DNA of 64,000 nt. Origin: Chondrilla cf. caribensis. Lineage: Eukaryota; Porifera; Demospongiae; Chondrillida; Chondrillidae. Each line of letters opens with the position of its first letter. Position 1 is the stretch's first letter. The translations under genes were made by a program, and so were the position numbers. The notes beneath the pieces were generated by a model that had not been told where the DNA came from, made no database searches, and saw nothing but the letters and a program-made list of their open reading frames with translations. Positions 28,952-40,100 of this stretch are shown here, in pieces. The stretch spans positions 2,569,501-2,633,500 of the forward strand of contig OZ026556.1 in the NCBI GenBank assembly GCA_964020155.1, read 5' to 3'.

Positions 28952-29140
28952 CATAGGTGAGATGATGTAGTGGATATTCCAAATATGGTCTTTGGTGAGA
29001 GCTAGGTGGGCTTCATAACAGGCTCCACTGTGTTTAAATTTATTATAGCATCCATTACCATAGAAGCAGTACTATTGTACAGCAATTTTATAATTTATAA
29101 AGCGTTAGCAACAGTATTAAGTGTGCAACAGATGCTATAT

Positions 29141-29246
29141 GCTGGTTAAGACATGGACACTCGGGCAGTTTGACATATAAAATACACTTGCCCTCAGGAC
29201 TCAGTATTTTATGTCACAATGCTCTCGTGCCCATGTCTTAACCACT
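29141..29246. mobile_element. Small inverted-repeat element
   Basis: Two ~45-bp arms at about 75-80% complementarity: GGTTAAGACATGGACACT at the left, and AGTATTTTATGTCACA with CCCATGTCTTAACC at the right, around a short loop. No coding content. Confidence 0.5.
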
Positions 29247-30122
29247 GAATAATATTATACTAAAATATTGCTATAATGTTATACATTGTCTTATTATATC
29301 AATTGATATTAATAATTTTAGCTAATACATGTATGTGAATACACATTGACAATGAACGTTTGGACATAGATAACAATGAAGTGGTGATAAGTTGTACAAG
29401 ATAGTGTGCCTTTGTCACCGAAGTCTCCACTCATGGAGATCTATGGATGGGCAATTGTTGGCTTCTCTCTGTGCAGTAGTTTTACTGGCTTCTGGGTTTG
29501 CTTTGAACTCCCTTGTTCGCTGAAAATTGATTATCACTTTGCATAGTTCTAGACTGTTGATCTTATTATCCTGTTGACACTTGGTGTATTGGGTATCTTG
29601 AATAGGAGGCCTGCTAGTAGGTAGCATTCAATTCAAGCTTCATGCTTGATGTCAACTGTAAGTTTTGATTTGGTCTGTTTCTACTATCCTCCTATGCTTC
29701 CTATATAGTGCCTACACAAGACAAGCTGTTAGCTGATGCAAAGATTACTTAACTTATATTAAACGTCAGAGAATGTCCTCGTCAAAGCACACCAGACCAA
29801 GTACATAGCTATATGCATGGTCAGAGTAGGAGGGAATTTACTTTATAGTGCTTCCAATTCCAACATATATTAGCATAGGCCTATCTGTATTCTAGATATG
29901 TAGATGTACTTCATTGTCAAGATGTAGGACAGTAAGAATCGCCGCGGGACGACCACTGAGGCCCAAGCTGCCCCACTTTCCCCAAACCTTTTTTTTCAGT
30001 TAAACTTAGCTGATAATAGTTTACCTATAACCTCTATTAAGCTTACTACTAATCAGTAAGCTTTCACTTTAAATTAGTAATCTTGACACGTAGACCTACG
30101 TACGTCGCGATTACAATATAAT

Positions 30123-30272
30123 ACATGTACTTAGTCTGGCCATAGACACTCTAAACTACGGTTACGTAGTTTATAGAGTGTCTATGGTCTGGCGTAGCCG
30201 ACCCTTGATTTCTCCGCCCCAACAAAATAAAATGGCGGATCAAGGGTCGGCTACGCCAGACTAACATGTACT
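30123..30272. mobile_element. TIR element with 9-bp target duplication, carrying a nested palindrome
   Basis: Inverted ends TAGTCTGGCGTAGCCGACCC (left, interrupted by the insertion at 30141-30193) and GGGTCGGCTACGCCAGACTA (right) form a perfect TIR of ~25 bp. The repeat ACATGTACT lies directly outside both ends (30123-30131 and 30264-30272). Without the nested insert the element is about 80 bp. A 9-bp duplication would suit Mutator-like elements, but no transposase is present. Confidence 0.65.
30141..30186. mobile_element. 46-bp palindromic mini-element, copy 1, 7-bp target duplication
   Basis: Inverted arms CATAGACACTCTAAACTACG and CGTAGTTTATAGAGTGTCTA(TG) are separated by 4 bp. GTCTGGC flanks it immediately on both sides (30134-30140 and 30187-30193). 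Confidence 0.7.
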
Positions 30273-30371
30273 AAAGTCAGCCATATTCCGTAGGCCTGTG
30301 TTTGTGTACACAATCCATTGCTGCATTTGGCCTCTCCACATAGATTGTGTGAAGCCTCCTACCGGTCTGAG

Positions 30372-33300
30372 ATGGAAGGTTTTTCTGTTTTATACGTTCT
30401 GATTTTCGGATTGCTCTACACATTGAAAGCTTCTTTGGGACAGACTCAAGGTACTTTACAGAGTTTTAACTTTATAAAGCGCTTGTGAGTACGTAAATTC
30501 AGACATCTAGACTGACTAGTTTGTTATCGAAACGTACAAATCTTTCATGATGGGGTTCGCACTAGACTGACACTGTATGGATGTCTACTGTTGATACACA
30601 CTAATAGCCCCTACACTACGCACACCAGCCCTTCAAATTCGAGCGATTGGTCCTGATTGTAGTTTACATCTGTGAACACGTGTCGGTGAACCTTCCGCAG
30701 TGTTCATCGGGCTAGACCCTCCGTATGTGGTACGTATGACATGATTGATCAGCAAGCATTCACGTACTTGTAAAACCAACCAACCTTAACCCCAAGGGTT
30801 TCCCATCAACGGTTTCATCCCATCTTCTTGCCTCCCCCTGGAGATCCCCCCTCTAGGGTTCAACTATCCTCCAGTCGGATATTTATCAGGGCTGTCGTAT
30901 TTCACATCAGTCCACATACATGTCCATAATCCAAACTGACTCTTTCTTTTTCTTCCATTATATTCAGTCTTATTTTTAATGCCCACCCACAAGCACAATC
31001 ACTGACACACACCCCTGTCCTCTGCACCTGATCCATGTCATTTACTCGAGTGTTACGTGCACTAATATGCCACACTGCCAGTCCGTCTTGTGCATGAAAT
31101 GATTTAACCTAGCTATCTGAAATGTGAATGCTATTGTTGTAATAAGTGTTAGTATTGAATCTCCTTGCCTTGAGTTTGTGTGGTAGCATTTAGTCTATGA
31201 GTACTTGAAGGGCATATTTTGCAGAATCCTTTCAAGTTGGACATTTTTTGTTATTGCTTGTTGTGTATAGACAGATTAGTGAAGGCCTAATTGTACATCT
31301 GTATGACATTTTGAATAGATTTCCTACCCTTCTATATATTGTAATGGCTGTGTTTTGTATAGTTTCACCAAGTTCACTGAAACATGTCATGGGATTCCTC
31401 CTTAGCTATAATGTACTTGCTGTGTCACTCATTGAAAAATACAGCCTGCATGGGACCTGTGGTAATTTTCCCTGCTCTTCTCTTCCGAACTGGTAGTTTG
31501 AAACTGATTAGTTTTGCATATCCAGACCCAACCAAGAGAAGCCGACAGTGACCATTAAATTTTAAAGCACGGAGCCAAATAGAGGGCCCAGTTTGCAAGA
31601 ATATAGGAACTGTTAGATAGGTGCAGGGATTCTAGCTGATGGTCAAAACAGATTGATCTCTATGCATGATCATAATCTGTTGGATTAAGCTGCAAATTTT
31701 ATTGATAGTATAATAGATCATATTGAATGGTGTTCTTGTTAACAACATATGTTTTTGTTATCTGTCTTTGTAGGTTGTATCAAAGGCTTCAGAGATATCA
31801 ATAGTGGAAAAATATATACATCTGACGCTACTCACTTCATTGTTCCAGACATGAACTTCTCTTGTAATGGAATCATTGCGGAGATTACATTTTCAGCATC
31901 ATATCAGGGTGGACAATCAGGAGCAATTCAATTCGAAGTTTGGAGACCCCAAGAAACTAGTGACAGCTTAGTTATAACTTATTCACGAGCAGATGAAACT
32001 TATTCTACACAATTTCTTGAATCACATGCTATGCAAACTTTAGTGATCGTAAGACCTTCAATGACTGTGTCTTCAAAAGATATTCTTGGTATTTCCATCG
32101 GCAATTTGAGCATATTCTCACAGCCTTTTGATAGTTTTACTGTATATCAGTTAAAGAGTGATGCCACTTTCTCAACTCAAGCCAACATTCCTAGCTCTTA
32201 TACATCAACATTTTTCTCTCCTCTAGTCAGTGTATCATTTGGTGAGTTTGTGTGTTGGCTTTCAGAATCAATGAGACCAATTGTTGACTTTCAAATTGTT
32301 TCAAAATGTATAATTACGCACCAATCTCCATGGTACTACTCATGTGCTCAAAACCTTTATGTACTTCGAAAAGTAACAGAGATCCTCTCAATCAGTTTTA
32401 GCACCATTGGAGGATTCTGTAGCAGTCATCCCTCTAACAACCAATGAAATGAGTGACTTTACCACTTTGGAAACCAGCTGTGTTTCCTGTGTGAGTTCTT
32501 TGGGAAGCTTGAACATTTTGACAAAGTCCACTCCAGACACGGAATTTTCTGCTGAACTAAGTATGGTCTCCTCTTCTGTTGCTAATAATTCCAATGGGAA
32601 AGGTGACTAATTGGAAGTTTATAAGTAACATTGTGTATTTGTTGGTTAATTGTGTATTTCTGTACTATGTGAGTATAATGTTACCTATGTATATTACAAT
32701 CAAGTCTTTCTGCATTAATTATGTATGTATATACTATATTGTATGACGTTTGACTGTACATTACTCTTTTTGTGTCAATTTTATCACAGATGGCCAACTT
32801 CCTTCAGAAGGTCCTAATGCGGGAATAATTGTTGGAGTAGTCATTGCTATAGTAATAGTTGTTCTTGCTGCTTTACTGTTGGTTGGGTGTGTTTTGTTCT
32901 TCCTCCATTCACGAACGACCAAAAAGCAGATATATTTCACCTCTGCCAGGTCCAACTCATGCCATCATCCAGGTGAGGTAGTGTTGGACTACACTCTAGT
33001 TCACTGTACACTAGCATTGATATACATTCATTATTATAGAAATTATTGAAATATTACATCTAATGAAATGCTTTAGGTTATGTAAGCACTGTTCTACATC
33101 TATGTTCATTGTATTGTCTACAGCAACTAAAGCTAGTATGTACGTATGATATAGCCTGGAAGGCATACAATAAGCAGTCAATCCCCACTCCAGTTATTTG
33201 CGAGTAAAAACCATACTTTCCCAACCCTACTTTGTGGAATTGTACAATTGGCGTGTTGCATTCAAATCAAGGAAAATCCACTGTATGCTACATACAATTA

Positions 33301-36300
33301 CAATGAAATTATGCACATTGGTTGGATTTTAAGATAATCTGATTGTTAATTTACATCTTACTTTATATCTTATATTTTATATCTTTGTGTCAACAGTTTT
33401 GAGTGTAACCAATGCATCCATTACCACTTCAAATGCAGCACAGCTTACTATGTATGATGATCCTGATGCCTATATACAAGCAATGCCTTATGAAAAACCT
33501 CTTCTTGTCACTGCACCCCCACTACCTCCAAGCAATGACACTAAAGACGTGTATGAAACTGTACAGCAGCAGGATGATGGTTCTCTGAGGCTAGTCAACC
33601 CAGGGGCCAACTCATCTGGATATGAAGTTGTAGTGCGGCAAGAAGACCCTGTAAGTGGTGTAGTGCTGACAGCTGATGGACCTTCTACTTCGTATGACAC
33701 CATAACTGACGGTGGACAACCATTACAACCTGTTTACAATTATGTGGGCATTCAATATCACTATGTTCAAAATAAGGTGAGTAAATGAAAGTGCACTCTT
33801 GGGATTCACAGTATTTCACATTTCTTCTACTATGTCCATGCAGAATTCTAGAAAGCAATATACTCAACCTAAGCCTTCCTCTGCATTAGAGGATGAACTG
33901 AGGAGTATTGTAAGTTCCCTCATTCCATCTTCCCTATACTATTACTAGTACTACAGTTGGTGCTCTATCATTCATCCTGCTCAGTACGGGGGAGTGACTA
34001 AACCAGAGTACGAGGATCAGCCTTTTGTGTCTCCTGGTAAAGAGTTGAATACCATCTATAGTCAATTGGCTGACAAGAAATGCATCGAAATACCAAGATC
34101 TTTCCTGAAGTAGATGATCCTCGTATTCACCTACTGAGTGTATTCACTGTGTTTACACATGACTGTGCATTTATATTTCCCAGAAAAGAGACTGTCCTTG
34201 GTACTGGGGAGTTTGGTGATGTTTTCAAAGGAGTATGGGACACTCCTTACGGCCCACAAGACGTTGCCATTAAGATGTTGAAGGTTGGATCTAAGGAAAA
34301 AGACAAAGTCAATTTCCTGAAAGAAGCTGCTTTGATGGGACAGTTTCGTCATCCCAATGTTATTCGTCTACTTGGAGCTGTTACTGTGGATAATCCAGTT
34401 AGTAGAATATATATATATATATATATCCTGTGTAATATTTAACGTCCACTAGCAATGATACTTGTGTGTGTGTGTGTGTTTGTGTGCGTGTGTGTACGTG
34501 TGTGTGTGTGTGTGTGTGTGCGTGTGTGTTGTGCGTGCGTGTGTGCGTGCGTGCATGCGTGCGTGCATGCGTGTGTGTGTGTGTGCGCGAACTTATTGCA
34601 TATTCATGTACAGTACATACACTCACATGTACACATGCTTCTGTGTATAATATATATTGTCTTGATTCAATAGCTACTGATAATATGTCCATCCTTCTAG
34701 TTAATGATTGTACTGGAGTTTCTCCCAATGAAAGATTTGAAGAACTACTTACATAGTCGGAAACCAGAGTGAGTGTGTTTTCTCAGTAAAGAGAATACTA
34801 TTTTATAGCACCTGGTAAAATTTACTTGTCAACTGGTGTTGATCTATTCAACCAAACACAGTGAATGTAATGTAATGTAGCCTAACTACTGTTACTAGCA
34901 TGTATGGTATGTATTATACATGTGTATGTATTTCAAGTACTAGTGATCCACAAATATGTATGTGCATGGAATTGTCAGCATATTCACATTCTTATAGGCC
35001 TGGTGTCCTCCCGGAGGCTACCTTGCCTTTACAACTGTTGCAGTTCTGTCGTGACATTGCTGATGGTATGAAGTACCTTTCAAACAAAGGATTCGTACAT
35101 CGTGACTTGGCAGCAAGGAACATCCTGTTGGACAAGAACCTCAAGTGCAAAGTGAAATATTGATTTTCATTCTATGTGGTACCTGGTGTAAAGTATGTGT
35201 ATTTGTAACTAAACGTGACAATACAAATACACTTTTCCTACCTGTGAGTGTTTATTGTAGTGTTTATTATTGTCACAATTATGTTTATTGAACACTGGGT
35301 TCAGATTGCTGATTTTGGTCTGTCCAAGACTCTCCAATCAGATTCAGAGTATTACATTGCCAAAGGTGGGAGAGTTCCAGTGAAATGGACAGCCCCTGAA
35401 GTGAGTGGTATTCACAGTATAACCTTGATCATGTATATTTGCACATGTTTAATTCTTCCCCAAGGCTCTTTTTTACAAGAAGTACACTACCAGCAGTGAT
35501 GTATGGAGCTACGGAATGGTGATGTTTGAGATATGGTCACTTGGTGAAAAGCCCTTTGGTGACTTGGATGTAGTAAATGTAAGGTTGATTGTATGTTGAT
35601 GTTTTAACGGTATATCAATTATTTCATGGTACATGCAAATGTTTATCACACTAGTTGTTGTCTCTTAATAGGTGGTGAAAGTGCTAAGAAATGACCCATC
35701 TTATGTCCACCCACCTCCTCCCGGGTGTCCTAAGGACATTTACAGACTAATGGTGTACTGCTGGTGAGGGGATAGCTGCCATCATAGGTCTATGCTGCCA
35801 ATCTCAGTCTTTGTATGAACAGTCAATCTAATTGATTTAATCTTGTCTACAACCATATCAAAAATTGCTATTGTTAATGATACAGATAATTTTTGTGTTA
35901 GTAAACAGTTCCCATGTGAATCACATAATTATCATAATTCTGTGAAAGCAGTACACTGTAGTTTGTTAGCTGTATGTGCTGTAATACACTACCATCGTTA
36001 GAGGACAAATTGTGTGTTAACACAGCCATGCAGGTGACAACAGAGTTCATCCATACTGTTGTTAATGGAGCAATATGTACTTTCTTCCTGGATGTACGTA
36101 TTTATTACATTGTTGAATGAATTTACTGGTTATATTTCTGTATTGGGGTTTGCCTACGTTATTTTTGATCAAACAGAAGAGACCAGATAATGAATGTTTT
36201 AACTTGTATGGTTGAGGCACCTCTGGTTGCCTTTATGAAGCCAACTCCAGGATACCCATTATAATTCAGATTTACCTGATCAGTAAGCACAATTCCAATA

Positions 36301-36716
36301 TTGATTTTTCACAATTGCTACGAAATATTCAACCATTTATTGTGTATTTTCAGTCTCTATCCATAATTATGGAAATTTGGTATTATTGACTGTTCTATAG
36401 CTAGAAATTATCCATTTTATTTTGTATTTTGAACTGTTGTAGCTGCATGCTGACCATACTCCACACAGACTTATGCATGTACTGCGTCCATTAGACGTGA
36501 TTGATATCATTTTGTAGGGACCGTAATCACCACAATCGCCCCGACTTTAATGCCATTTACAGTGTATTCAGTGGTCCTGCAGACTCTCTGCTCAAGATTC
36601 CAAATGATGACCTCCATCAAACAAAGGAACCACTCAAGGCAGGTCAACTTGGCATGCCTTTGGAGTTTGGAGAAGATTTGTACATGGAACTCCAGCGCTG
36701 TTATCATACGACTTAA
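30372..36716 (+). CDS. Receptor tyrosine kinase 1 of a tandem trio (14 exons)
   Basis: Rebuilt exons: 30372-30450, 31774-32241, 32402-32602, 32790-32972, 33397-33776, 33844-33909, 33985-34109, 34184-34397, 34701-34768, 34998-35151, 35305-35400, 35465-35578, 35672-35763, 36518-36716; 812 aa, all phases consistent. Order: signal peptide ([19 protein letters not shown]), a ~150-aa extracellular module of unknown family ([26 protein letters not shown]), a short Ser/Thr stalk, one TM helix ([20 protein letters not shown]), a Tyr-rich juxtamembrane region (VYETV, SGYEVV, SYDTI), then the kinase: [13 protein letters not shown] (P-loop), VAIKML (Lys), [21 protein letters not shown] and [16 protein letters not shown]. 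All catalytic residues are present. The activation loop has the tyrosine pair SEYYIAK. The ligand is unknown. The ectodomain is clearly different from copies 2 and 3, while exons 5-8 and 10-12 are nearly identical. Confidence 0.88.
34460..34590. repeat. (TG)n microsatellite in kinase 1 intron 8
   Basis: GT/GC-rich dinucleotide repeat between exons 8 and 9. Confidence 0.9.
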
Positions 36717-37134
36717 GATCAAGAATTATTATGTACATAGTACATTGTAATATAGTTGTATAATGTTATTATACTTGTGGTTTTTGCTTGGCTTTACTTA
36801 CTTTGTTTGGTTCATGATCATTAACATTTAATTTATAGTGTAATTTATTTACTTTTTGGACTGGTTTATGTGTCCATCTCATTAGTATTCTGCATGAATA
36901 TGTGGTGATATGGTATAACATAATATTGCAATTGTGTGATCGTTGAATTTTATAAACATTGCAATTGTAAATCAATTCATAATATATATACCCAATAGTA
37001 TATATGAACATGATGAAATTGAATATTATACAGCATACCATTTATGGCCTGTTATTATAGCCTCTGGGCACCGTATATAGCGCTCTTTAATTTGTCACGT
37101 GATGGAGTATTGGGCCACCCAAAATACTACCGAC
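36717..37134. other. Spacer and promoter region between kinase 1 and kinase 2
   Basis: 418 bp without coding signal, AT-rich until about 37060. A CACGTG E-box lies at 37096-37101, 34 bp before the kinase 2 ATG. Confidence 0.5.
37096..37101. promoter_or_regulatory. E-box CACGTG upstream of kinase 2
   Basis: The context GTCACGTGA, followed by the conserved TTGGGCCACCC-like block, is shared with the kinase 3 upstream region, where the E-box is doubled. Confidence 0.4.
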
Positions 37135-40100
37135 ATGCGAGCCCAACGAAAGAGCTCAACTTTCTTGTGTTTGATGTTTCTTGGACTGTCATGTGTGATA
37201 ACTACTACAACTGGACAATCTGAAGGTATTTCATAACTTTAGAAAGTATTTCCAGCTAATAACTCTCGAAAACCTTCGAGTGTCGCGTTCATTTGGATTG
37301 TTGCACTGAGGCAGGGTACAATATTATTGTCTTCTTCTCCCTCGTGTACATAATGTGTATAGTGTTTTGTTGTGGAATCCATTTGTTTTATCGTCGTGCT
37401 AGCTTTTAAAATAGTCGTTTCTTAGTGTACGATCGATGTTTTGTTTATTGCTTTCGTGTGACGAGACCCCGGTCCGGTGTCAAGTATATCTGGTCATCGC
37501 AGTCACCATGTCCTTCTAGCCCTCACCAATTCAGGAAATTACACAGTTTAAATAAACGCTCCTTGTGTTATCCCTACTTAAAATGGTATAGGAACCAGTT
37601 GCCACACTACGTACGTGGTCACAGCTAGTTTGCCTAGCTGTTCAAGGCAACTATAATAATTTTTTACATGGGTAAACATTATTGTATTAAATGGAGGAGT
37701 GGAAATGGATAGACACTAACGCCACGGTAATAAAGAAGTATGCTACATGCATTAACAACCCGGACATCCATTCATTGTGAATTCTTAGCAAAATCAAGAC
37801 TTCTTTCTTGTTTATGAAACCATAGACACTCTAAACTAGTTTAGAGTGTCTATGATGAAACAATGATTGTGCTCCTCTAATGCACATTATGGCTGAATCA
37901 ACTAGGGAGAAGGCAATTTTACAGCTGATTGTCTTCATTATAATAGTATTGTAGTGAGATCTGTATTTTTCAGCAATCATAGAAGCCAACCTCTTATACA
38001 TCATAGTAGCCGATGGTCCCCAACATCCTGTAGTAGATACGACAATGGGGGGTAAAGGTGCCATGTTCTACCTCTAGCCAATGGATTCTTTTCTCATATT
38101 TTCTCCTCTTTTCACACTCATGTCTTTTGTAAATTCCATTCATGGCAGTGTTGGAGTTACGGATTGAAAACTCGCACATCGAAGAAGGCATTTTCTCTTT
38201 TGTTCCCCCAAAATCCCATTGCCTTGATGTTCTGCCTTGCATTTTCTTTGGTAATTGCGGTTCGTTCTTGAGAAGATTCACCGGATAGTGGTTGTAGATG
38301 TGGCTCAATTTGAACCCCACTGCATACTTCTGTCATCAAATGGGCTGTGACATCCCTTATCTTATCATGGCGGATTGAGGGGAAAGCTCCTTTAGTACAG
38401 CTCAGTGCATGTTCCACCGTGAAAGCTGCTCCACAGAGGCAATTGCTTGGTAGTGTTGTTGGCTGCCATCCATAGCACAAGCAAATGACATCCTTAAAGG
38501 CCTGCCTTGGGATGGGGGATCTGTAGTAGCAAGGCCAGCATTGACATTAGAGCCTTCAAAGCAATCTTTTCCAAAGGTTTTCCTGTATCACAATGGTTAA
38601 TAAGATGACTCATCTCACAAACAAAGCGATTTTCTAGCTTTCCTGTGGGGACTTTGCATAAAAATATTCTTCTTCCAGTGTATCAACTAACTATATTCTC
38701 TATCAATGTGTGTACTAAATTCTTCCCTGTGAATTTGACCCCAGTAAAAGTTGTCATCTTGCACAATAGGCGGGTATTGTGGTAGGTCTTTTATAGCTGT
38801 GGGCGAACTGGTAGAAGCAGTGTTATCATTGGCGGATAGATGGTCAGCTACCTGTGTGCTAGCTGTTTGGTCTTCATTTCTGGGATGAACAGTTGTAGAG
38901 AGGTTCGTTGTAGGCAAGTTCGATTCTGAGGCTGCAGCCGGATATCTGGTGTGCCTATATTCTCACAACTACCTCTTCTCATTGGCAGCTAGATAACTTA
39001 AATAATGTTCACCTTTCTGATGACAGACACAATTACGATAACGACCGTTGTCATTACACCGGCAACAATCGGTCATCTGGTCAATCTTCTTCTTTCTTTC
39101 TTCTTGGATTCTTAGATTCTTATTCGCTATTTGATACTTACTCGTTATTCTTTATTCTTTCCTATTATTTGATTACTCTTGTCATCATCATTAACGCCAT
39201 TTTGACCATGCCACATTCAATCTATAAATCAGGCAACTATAAATTTAAGGTAGGAAGCTGGAAATTCACTCCGAAATTATGTACTTTGCCATATAGTATA
39301 TCTGGAGACTTCACCTCAACCAGGGGCAGGAATTTCTGTATATATGTACTAATAAAAAACTCATTGGGGGAGGTAATTTCCTTGTCAATGAACTGCTGGA
39401 GAGAATAGGAGGAAATGTAACACCTGTCCTAATCTTATCATTACCATGTTTTATTTCAATAGCACATTATCCGGTATAATGTACAATCTATTTCAATTTT
39501 GCAGTTTGTAGTAGAGGCTTCAATAGCTTTAACTTACCACGTGGTGGTAGCAATGACAGGAGGAGGAAAAGACAAGGTTCAAGAGCAATCCACTATGTTG
39601 TTCCGTACATGAACTTTTCTTGCGATGGAACCATTGATAAAATTGAATTTGCAGCATCACATGCAGAGGAGGCCAGGGGAACAGTTGAATTTCAAGTTTG
39701 GAGACCCTCAGCCAGCAGTTCAGGAATTGTAACCCTTTATGAACTTATAACAGATGCCCCTTACAGCGGGAGCTTTGATGATGGAGGATATAGGACAGGA
39801 GTAATAAGCCCTTCCTTCACTGTATCCTCTGGAGACATTTTGGGTATTTTTGTCGATAACAGTAGGAGCTTGAATGTGGGTACAACCTCAGTTAGGAATG
39901 ATGATTACACTGTGTATCAGTTAAAAGAGGGTTCTTCTAATACAGCTTCCACTGCCAATATCCCAAGCTACTATGATTCGTCATCTAATTTTTCTCCACT
40001 TCTCAGTGTGTCCTTCGGTGAGTTAATGTACTCAGTCTGCCTTATAAAGTAGTTTATTTTGTGTTACTTCGTTTTGTACAGTACGTGTCTAATAGAATGC

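Larger units (their letters stand above)
28243..30371. other. Non-coding spacer between the GAS2-like gene and the kinase cluster
   Basis: A 2.1-kb divergent spacer. I see no credible gene; a 70-codon minus-strand frame at 29415-29627 has no recognisable family. Several short inverted-repeat elements are listed separately. Confidence 0.5.

Noticed and set aside
29415..29627. 70-codon minus-strand frame in the spacer
   Set aside because: No homology that I can name; an isolated exon cannot be excluded, but nothing supports it.
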